Shown: one piece after another, positions 11,332 through 16,442 of the stretch | How the letters are laid out: each line of letters starts with the position of its first letter | Numbering within the stretch: the first letter of the stretch is position 1 | DNA from: Pseudomonadota bacterium | GTDB taxonomy: Bacteria; Pseudomonadota; Gammaproteobacteria; PS1; Pseudothioglobaceae | Assembly: GCA_022600395.1 (NCBI GenBank) | Contig: JAHZKM010000081.1 | Location: 1 to 16,442 of the forward strand | Direction: 5' to 3' | DNA: 16,442 nt | Position numbers and translations under genes: made by a program | The notes under the pieces: model-generated | The model's input: only the letters and a program-made list of their open reading frames with translations | The model's database searches: none | What the model was told of the DNA's origin: nothing

Positions 11332-11598
11332 ATGAAGGAAATTCAATCAGTGATTTTTATGGTTTTTTTTGGCGTATCAATAGGCGTTAATGCTGAGAGA
11401 GCTATTCTTTTTCAAGATAAAACTATTACTATATATACCGATAATACAGTGGTTTACGCCGACGGTAGTGTGCCAGTTTTTAAGCCGTCAAGCACTTGGG
11501 TGGAGGAAGATTACTTTACTCAGCAGGAAAAATATTGTGAAGTGGACTCAATTCATAAGGATAAGTTAAAAGATTTGTTAAATTCTTTTAAAAAGTAA
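11332..11598 (+). CDS. Small exported protein, unknown function
   Basis: I do not recognise this protein of up to 88 residues. It starts with a probable Sec signal peptide: charged MKE, a hydrophobic stretch (about 7-19) and a cleavage site after VNA (residue 21). The mature part, about 67 residues, is polar, with a beta-like section (TITIYTDNTVVYADGSVPVF), an acidic middle (WVEEDYF), one Cys (69) and a basic end. A periplasmic location is inferred. The start is uncertain: ATG 11332 has no well-spaced ribosome site, while AAGGAA at 11335-11340 is ideally placed for a GTG at 11350, which would remove the N-terminal charge. A TAGAAT (11320-11325) might be the -10 box, without a good -35. The gene ends five bases before the convergent prmC end. 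Coding is supported by the signal peptide and snug fit between neighbours, but a spurious frame is possible. Confidence 0.65.
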   Translation: MKEIQSVIFMVFFGVSIGVNAERAILFQDKTITIYTDNTVVYADGSVPVFKPSSTWVEEDYFTQQEKYCEVDSIHKDKLKDLLNSFKK

Positions 11599-11612
11599 CA
11601 GGGTTATTTTTT
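11590..11612. terminator. Candidate bidirectional terminator over both stops
   Basis: AAAAAGTAAC and GTTATTTTTT form a 10-base inverted repeat (one G-T pair) with a three-base loop, giving a U-rich tail on both strands. It contains the stop codon of the exported-protein gene (11596-11598) and that of prmC (11604-11606), the only place a terminator could fit between these convergent genes. The stem is AT-rich and so weak. Confidence 0.4.
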
Positions 11613-12392
11613 CCGAGCAAGTATCGCTCTATCAATATTGTTATAGTCCTTGAAAGTTTGAATATTATTGAATTTTTCTTGTAACAGCTCAACAATTCTT
11701 GCTTGTTGATCATGCCCGTGTTCAAGCAGTAAAAATCCATTTCTTTTGAGATAGTCAGGTGCTTGGCTAATAATAATTCGAATATCGTCAAGTCCGTCTT
11801 CGCCTGCTATGAGTGCGCTAATAGGCTCATATGCCAAATCATCAAGATACACATCTCCCTGTGCAATATAGGGTGGGTTAGAGATAATTAGATCAAAATC
11901 TTGATTGGCGACGGCCTCAAACCAACTGCCTTGTTGAAAGTTAATCTCAGTGGTCGCATTTTGTTGTGCAATATCAAGAGCTGCTTGAGAAAAGTCTGTA
12001 GCTGTAACTTGCCAATGAGGATTTTTATCAGCCAAAGTGGCTGCAATAATGCCGCTACCTGTGCCCAAATCTAACAAACGATAATCCTGGTTTTTATCAA
12101 TAAATAGATCAAGCGCAATATCAATCAGTAGTTCGGTTTCAGGTCTTGGAATTAGCGTATCAGGCGTCACTTTAAAATCTAAATGATAAAAGCCACGGTT
12201 ACCACTTAAATACGCAAAAGGCATGCCTTTCTGTCTTTTTAGAATCAAGTCTTCCAATTGAGATTTTTCATCAGAACTTAGTAAATAATCATGGTTTGAA
12301 ATAAGCTCAGCACTACTTTTTTCCAGCACCAAAGACAAAAGTGGTGCGATATCAATCGCACCACTTTTAAGGTAGTCTTGGATGGTTCTCAA
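11604..12392 (-). CDS. prmC: Release factor glutamine methyltransferase
   Basis: PrmC (HemK) methylates the glutamine of the GGQ motif in release factors RF1 and RF2, needed for efficient translation termination. The 262-residue protein has a helical N-terminal domain that holds the release factor, the TLIPRPETE segment (79-87), the SAM-binding motif LDLGTGSG (107-114), an acidic residue ending the next strand (ATDFS) and the catalytic NPPY (172-175). Length is as in E. coli (277). The start is TTG, right behind the rhodanese stop: the stop, one ACT codon and the TTG follow in the same frame, with no ribosome site and no other nearby start, so reinitiation after rhodanese translation is likely. 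In many gammaproteobacteria prmC follows prfA; here it does not. Confidence 0.95.
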   Translation of the reverse strand: MRTIQDYLKSGAIDIAPLLSLVLEKSSAELISNHDYLLSSDEKSQLEDLILKRQKGMPFAYLSGNRGFYHLDFKVTPDTLIPRPETELLIDIALDLFIDKNQDYRLLDLGTGSGIIAATLADKNPHWQVTATDFSQAALDIAQQNATTEINFQQGSWFEAVANQDFDLIISNPPYIAQGDVYLDDLAYEPISALIAGEDGLDDIRIIISQAPDYLKRNGFLLLEHGHDQQARIVELLQEKFNNIQTFKDYNNIDRAILARKK

Positions 12393-12395
12393 AGT

Positions 12396-13022
12396 TTATA
12401 GCTTGACAGTTGTTAAACCTAAAGATTTCCAATTTTGCATACCACCACGGAAATACTTAATCTTTGCTGCTGGATAGCCATAGCTTAGTAAAGCTTTAAT
12501 AGCCGTAGGCGTTTGCCCACACCATATGCCATTACAGTACATAACTAAAGTTTTGGCATAGGTAAAGTCAAATACGTCGTCCACTTGAACACCGAGCTGA
12601 TCTTCCATAATCTCTAGCGCCTTATCTTTTTTCTTGAATTTGGTATATGGGATATTAATTGCAGTTGGTATGCCGCCTGAAATAGTTACCCAATTTGGTG
12701 TACGCGTATCAATTACCATAATTGACTCATCACCCGCTGATTTTTTCTTAACGTAATTAATCATATCAAGTTCACCAATAGTCTCAACCAAGTGTGGTGC
12801 AAAAGGTTTCATGGGTTGGATTTTTCCACGAGCGGTCTTTAGATAGAAATCAGAAATTTTATTTTCATGATCTTGATTGCGCTGAAGTTCCACAGTTTTT
12901 CCATGGTGTGTAACCTCAATCGAAACTACACCCGGGGATATAAATACTTGCTTAGTCTTTTCACCTTCGGCATGTGCTATAAAAGGTAGTGTACTGATTA
13001 ATAAAATAGCTAATTTATTCAT
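12396..13022 (-). CDS. Periplasmic rhodanese-domain protein
   Basis: The 208-residue product begins with a signal peptide (MNKLAILLISTLPFIAHA, cleavage after Ala18), then an N-terminal part of about 70 residues that I do not recognise, then a rhodanese domain (about 75-205). Rhodaneses carry sulfur as a persulfide on a loop cysteine. Here the loop is YCNGIWCGQ: Cys163 is the expected sulfur carrier, and Cys168 is a second thiol five residues on. VIDTRTPNWV (103-112) and YFRGGMQNWKSLGL (190-203) are the usual domain ends. Export places it in the periplasm, suggesting oxidation of, or transfer from, sulfur compounds; the substrate is not evident. AGGAG stands just before the ATG. It lies 15 bases after rnfE and 3 before prmC, in one unit. 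Confidence 0.88.
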   Translation of the reverse strand: MNKLAILLISTLPFIAHAEGEKTKQVFISPGVVSIEVTHHGKTVELQRNQDHENKISDFYLKTARGKIQPMKPFAPHLVETIGELDMINYVKKKSAGDESIMVIDTRTPNWVTISGGIPTAINIPYTKFKKKDKALEIMEDQLGVQVDDVFDFTYAKTLVMYCNGIWCGQTPTAIKALLSYGYPAAKIKYFRGGMQNWKSLGLTTVKL

Positions 13023-13037
13023 TTTTTCTCCTCTTTT

Positions 13038-13673
13038 TTAAACTTTTTTTAAATCAAAATAATTTTTAACAGCAACAATCAATCCAAGACCAATAAAAGC
13101 ACCTGGTGGCAAAACTGCCAACAAAGTACCTTGATAATCTTCAAACACAGTAATACTAAGATTTTCGCCCAAAGTACCAAGTATCAAACTAGATTGATCA
13201 AATAAAGTGCCAGCGCCAATTAGCTCGCGCATAGCGCCCAAAATAACTAGAATAATAGAAAAACCCACACCCATCATTAGTCCATCAAGTGCTGATTTAT
13301 CCCAGCTATTTTTACTAGCATAAGATTCTGCTCTAGCCAAAATGGCGCAATTCGTTACAATTAGTGGTACAAAAATACCTAAAATTAAATACAAATTATA
13401 AAAATAGGATTGCATAATTAGCTCAACAATTGTCACAAATGAGGCGATTAATAAGACAAAAATAGGGATACGCACTTCTTTACGAATCTGATTTCTAAAG
13501 ATTGAAACTGTTATGTTTGAAGCTACCAAAACAAAAGTTGTTGCCAGCCCTAAACCAATTGCATTAACGATGTTATTAGTCACTGCTAAAAGCGGACACA
13601 AACCCAACAAAGCGACCAAAGCCTGGTTGTTGGTCCACAGGCCGTTTTTAGCAATTTTAATATAATCGTTCAT
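13038..13673 (-). CDS. rnfE: Rnf electron-transport complex subunit E
   Basis: RnfE (RsxE) is an integral membrane subunit of the Rnf complex, which couples electron flow between ferredoxin and NAD to ion movement; in E. coli the Rsx version also reduces SoxR. The 211-residue protein has six predicted membrane helices. GLWTNNQALVALLGLCPLLA at the start, PLIVTNCAILARAE in the middle and LLAVLPPGAFIGLGL near the end closely match E. coli RsxE. Cys26 and Cys109 correspond to the paired membrane cysteines that, with those of RnfA, hold the 2Fe-2S cluster. NqrD is a paralogue; the match to RsxE is closer. It lacks the longer C-terminal tail of E. coli RsxE. No other rnf gene is in the window, although rnfE usually ends an rnfABCDGE cluster. 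It leads an operon with rhodanese and prmC. Confidence 0.9.
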   Translation of the reverse strand: MNDYIKIAKNGLWTNNQALVALLGLCPLLAVTNNIVNAIGLGLATTFVLVASNITVSIFRNQIRKEVRIPIFVLLIASFVTIVELIMQSYFYNLYLILGIFVPLIVTNCAILARAESYASKNSWDKSALDGLMMGVGFSIILVILGAMRELIGAGTLFDQSSLILGTLGENLSITVFEDYQGTLLAVLPPGAFIGLGLIVAVKNYFDLKKV

Positions 13674-13681
13674 AAGCTTTA

Positions 13682-13690
13682 ATTATATCA
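13682..13690 (-). promoter_or_regulatory. Extended -10 promoter of rnfE
   Basis: Read on the minus strand, TGATATAAT is a perfect extended -10 element. Only 8 bases separate it from the rnfE ATG, so transcription would start at about 13675, leaving a leader of one to three bases. No ribosome site is visible before the ATG. At 17 bases upstream the -35 is poor (GTTTTC), as is common for extended -10 promoters. Confidence 0.5.
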
Positions 13691-13749
13691 ACAACTATCC
13701 ATTGGAAAACAGCTTAAATATTGATACTAAAAAATTAGCAAATTTTGAA

Positions 13750-13793
13750 AACGCTTAGATTTGGTTTAGAAAAAAAATCAAATTGTTAGCGTT
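13750..13793. repeat. Imperfect inverted repeat upstream of rnfE
   Basis: AACGCT (13750-13755) pairs with AGCGTT (13788-13793). Inside them, after a small internal loop, ATTTGGTTT pairs with AAATCAAAT with one G-T wobble, leaving a short A-rich loop. The element lies between the clpB terminator and the rnfE promoter. It could be an operator, or a second weak terminator for clpB transcripts (AGCGTTTTC on the minus strand); I cannot decide between them. Confidence 0.5.
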
Positions 13794-13796
13794 AAA

Positions 13797-13829
13797 TAAA
13801 AAAAAGGAGGCAAGTGCCTCCCTTTTTTT
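13797..13829. terminator. Rho-independent terminator of clpB
   Basis: GGAGGC (13806-13811) and GCCTCC (13816-13821) form a GC-rich stem with a four-base loop, flanked by a run of A on the left and a run of T on the right. Read on the minus strand it lies about 25 bases after the clpB stop and ends in seven U residues, an excellent intrinsic terminator. By symmetry it would also work on the plus strand, but no plus-strand gene leads into it. Confidence 0.9.
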
Positions 13830-13845
13830 AGTTATTTGTTAATAT

Positions 13846-16404
13846 TTAAGAGAATACAATTTCATTATTTTTAACGTCTGCCTTAATAGTAGACCCTGGT
13901 AAAAAATCACCTGCTAGTATTTTCTGCGACAGTGGATTTTCTAATAGTTTTTGAATGGTACGTTTAAGTGGTCGCGCACCAAACACAGGATCGTAGCCTT
14001 TATCAACAATCATGTTCATTGCCTTGCTAGACAACTCTAGCTTAAGATCAAGATCAGCCAATCTTTTTGATAAAATTCCAACTTGTATGTTTGCAATACC
14101 GGCAATTTGATCTTTGCCAAGACTGTTAAACGTAACGATTTCATCAATACGGTTAACAAACTCAGGTCTAAAGTGCTCGCCAACTAGTTTGATTAGCTCA
14201 GCGGATACGTCTTTACCTGGATTTTCTTGAATCAAATGCGAGCCAAGGTTTGAGGTCATAACAATTACAGTGTTTTTAAAATCAACTGTGCGTCCTTGGC
14301 CGTCGGTTAAACGTCCGTCATCTAATACCTGTAGTAGAATGTTAAACACATCAGGATGAGCTTTCTCTACTTCATCTAGTAAGATGATTGAATATGGCTT
14401 GCGACGCACGGCTTCGGTTAATACACCGCCTTGCTCATAACCCACATAGCCAGGAGGTGCGCCAATTAGACGAGAAACCGAGTGTTTTTCCATAAACTCA
14501 CTCATATCTACACGCACAATAGCTTGCTCTGTGTCAAATAAAAAGTCTGCTAAAGCCTTAGTAAGCTCAGTTTTACCTACGCCTGTAGGCCCCATAAACA
14601 TGAACGAGCCATCAGGACGATTAGGGTCAGATAAGCCTGCACGAGAACGACGCACCGCATCAGCAATTACTTTAATCGCTTTGTCTTGGCCTACTAGGCG
14701 TTTGTGAATAATGTCTTCCATTTGCAAAAGTTTATCTTTCTCTCCTTCCATCATTTTATCCACAGGAATGCCTGTCCAACGGGCCACAACATGTGCGATT
14801 TCATCTTCAGTTACTTTGTTTCTAAGTAGGGTCATTTCCTGTGTGTCGGCATTTTCTGCTTGCGTGATTTTTTGCTCTAGTTCGGGAATAACACCATATT
14901 GCAATTCACTCATTTTTGCCAAATCGTTACTTCGATGAGCATTTTCCAAATCAGTTTTGGCTTGTTCTAGCTCTTCTTTTAGATGATGAGCGCCTTGGAC
15001 AACTAATTTCTCTTTTTTCCAAATTTCTTCGAAATCTGCATATTCCTTTTCTAGATTATTAATGACAGACTCTAATTCTTTAAGGCGCTCTTTAGAGGAT
15101 TTATCTTTTTCCTTCTTTAGGGCCATACGCTCAATTTTCAATTGCACTAATTTGCGATCGAGTTTGTCCATAGACTCTGGCTTTGAATCAATCTCCATGC
15201 GAATTTGCGAGGCAGCTTCATCGATTAAATCAATGGCTTTGTCAGGTAATTGTCTATCGGTGATATAGCGATTTGAGTAGGTGACTGCTGCAATAATTGC
15301 AGGATCAGTAATTTCAACACCATGGTGAACTTCGTATTTTTCCTTAAGTCCGCGCAAAATTGCCACTGTATCTTCTTCTGAAGGCTCGTCCACCAACACT
15401 TTTTGAAATCGACGTTCCATGGCGGAATCTTTTTCAATATATTCCCTGTATTCATTTAGAGTGGTAGCACCCATACAGTGAAGGTCACCACGAGCAAGAG
15501 CAGGTTTGAGCATATTGCCAGCATCCATAGACCCTTCGCCTTTTCCTGCGCCCATCATGGTGTGTAACTCATCGATAAATAATATCACTTGGCCATTTTC
15601 TGACTCAAGGTCTTTTAGAACGGCTTTCATTCTTTCTTCAAATTCACCTTTATATTTAGCACCCGCCACTAACAAAGCCATATCTAATGATAATAGGCGT
15701 TTGCCTTTAATGCCTTCAGGCACTTCGTTGTTGATAATGCGTTGCGCCAAACCTTCAGCAATGGCTGTTTTGCCAACGCCTGGCTCACCAATAAGAACCG
15801 GGTTGTTTTTAGTACGACGTTGTAATACTTGAATCGCGCGGCGAATTTCCCCGTCACGACCAATGACAGGATCAAGTTTGCCTTGTTTGGCAAGTTCAGT
15901 GAGATCTTGGGTGTATTTGTTTAAAGCATCTCGTTGTGTTTCAGCATTTTGTTCGTTCACGTTTTGTCCTCCTCTAAGAGTATCAATGGCTTTAGTTAGT
16001 ATGTTTTTATTAACGCCAGCATCTTTTAATAGTTTGGTTGTTGCGTCTGATCCTTGAATAATAGCCAATAAAAACAATTCAGTTGATACATAAGCATCGC
16101 CTTTTTCAGTGGCTAGTTTTTCAGTGGCTGTAAGCAGGCGGAGTAAGTTTTGGGAAATGCCTATATCTGTATTAGGATTATTAACAACAGCTAGATTTTG
16201 TATCTCATGTTCAACTCGACTCTTAAGTTTGGCAGTATCTATTTTGATTGAGCTAAGGGCATTGCTAACGCTAGAGCCACTATCAGACAGCATAGCACTA
16301 AGTACATGTATCCCTTCAATAGTACTATGATGATTGCTAACTGCAATAGATTGAGCGCCACTCAGGTCTTGTTGAAATTGAGAAGTTAATTTTTCAATAT
16401 TCAT
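13846..16404 (-). CDS. clpB: ClpB disaggregase chaperone
   Basis: ClpB is a hexameric AAA+ chaperone that, with DnaK, pulls proteins out of aggregates in the cytoplasm. The 852-residue product (E. coli 857) has every domain: the N-terminal double Clp-N repeat (about 1-145), first ATPase with Walker A GEPGVGKT (206-213) and Walker B ILFIDE (274-279), the pore-loop segment KYKGEFEER, the coiled-coil M domain (about 400-530), second ATPase with Walker A GPTGVGKT (605-612), GYVG pore loop and Walker B IILLDE (673-678), and the C-terminal domain with RPLKR. The M domain separates it from ClpA and ClpC. The N-terminus matches E. coli. No good ribosome site precedes the ATG, only the direct repeat ACCCGTAAAAAACCC region, and just 38 bases of upstream sequence are available, in which I see no heat-shock promoter. 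Confidence 0.97.
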   Translation of the reverse strand: MNIEKLTSQFQQDLSGAQSIAVSNHHSTIEGIHVLSAMLSDSGSSVSNALSSIKIDTAKLKSRVEHEIQNLAVVNNPNTDIGISQNLLRLLTATEKLATEKGDAYVSTELFLLAIIQGSDATTKLLKDAGVNKNILTKAIDTLRGGQNVNEQNAETQRDALNKYTQDLTELAKQGKLDPVIGRDGEIRRAIQVLQRRTKNNPVLIGEPGVGKTAIAEGLAQRIINNEVPEGIKGKRLLSLDMALLVAGAKYKGEFEERMKAVLKDLESENGQVILFIDELHTMMGAGKGEGSMDAGNMLKPALARGDLHCMGATTLNEYREYIEKDSAMERRFQKVLVDEPSEEDTVAILRGLKEKYEVHHGVEITDPAIIAAVTYSNRYITDRQLPDKAIDLIDEAASQIRMEIDSKPESMDKLDRKLVQLKIERMALKKEKDKSSKERLKELESVINNLEKEYADFEEIWKKEKLVVQGAHHLKEELEQAKTDLENAHRSNDLAKMSELQYGVIPELEQKITQAENADTQEMTLLRNKVTEDEIAHVVARWTGIPVDKMMEGEKDKLLQMEDIIHKRLVGQDKAIKVIADAVRRSRAGLSDPNRPDGSFMFMGPTGVGKTELTKALADFLFDTEQAIVRVDMSEFMEKHSVSRLIGAPPGYVGYEQGGVLTEAVRRKPYSIILLDEVEKAHPDVFNILLQVLDDGRLTDGQGRTVDFKNTVIVMTSNLGSHLIQENPGKDVSAELIKLVGEHFRPEFVNRIDEIVTFNSLGKDQIAGIANIQVGILSKRLADLDLKLELSSKAMNMIVDKGYDPVFGARPLKRTIQKLLENPLSQKILAGDFLPGSTIKADVKNNEIVFS

Positions 16405-16442
16405 GGGTTTTTTACGGGTTTTTTGTTAAGTTATCTTCTATC

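Noticed and set aside
15506..15832. Open frame of 108 codons opposite clpB
   Set aside because: It is antisense to the first ATPase domain of clpB; composition is that of a shadow.
16405..16425. Repeat GGGTTTTTT twice just upstream of clpB
   Set aside because: Short low-complexity direct repeat; no promoter or operator could be recognised in the 38 bases available.

Overview
The window reads as a compact chromosomal segment from an AT-rich gammaproteobacterium. Nearly every base is coding or RNA gene, and I see no insertion sequence, phage gene, tRNA or CRISPR array. The recA-recX pair, the mreBCD-mrdA cell-shape cluster, an RnfE subunit, a class I fumarase, a type A RNase P RNA very close to that of E. 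coli, and ClpB are all standard gammaproteobacterial genes. The AT-rich, tightly overlapping style, a periplasmic rhodanese and an Atm1-type exporter would suit a small-genome sulfur-oxidising lineage such as SUP05/Thioglobus or mussel and clam symbionts. That placement is inference; the class itself is better supported.

Layout. (1) Positions 1-5062, plus strand: recA (5' end cut off), recX, an unrecognised Cys/His-rich protein, an Atm1/ABCB7-type ABC exporter, tgt, and a small protein resembling a degenerate response-regulator receiver. Most junctions overlap or touch, so this looks like one transcription unit. (2) Positions 5039-9220, minus strand: mreB, mreC, mreD and mrdA in transcription order, the elongasome scaffold and its transpeptidase; rodA does not follow mrdA. 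(3) Positions 9311-11598, plus strand: class I fumarase, RNase P RNA (rnpB) with its own promoter, and a small exported protein. The 90-bp gap between mreB and fumarase carries overlapping divergent promoter candidates. (4) Positions 11604-16404, minus strand: clpB with a strong terminator, then rnfE, a periplasmic rhodanese and prmC in close succession.

The genes serve DNA repair (recA, recX), tRNA maturation and modification (rnpB, tgt), translation termination (prmC), cell elongation (mreBCD, mrdA), central carbon metabolism (fumarase), membrane electron transfer (rnfE), sulfur or thiol chemistry (rhodanese, Atm1-like exporter) and proteostasis (clpB).

I found no obvious new defence or mobile system. 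The points most worth checking are: an RNase P RNA whose L15 loop seems to lack the GGU motif that binds the tRNA CCA end; a receiver-like protein with Glu where the phosphoacceptor Asp should be; the Cys/His-rich protein overlapping the Atm1-type exporter gene; and an rnfE separated from the other rnf genes, with a promoter that predicts almost no 5' leader.
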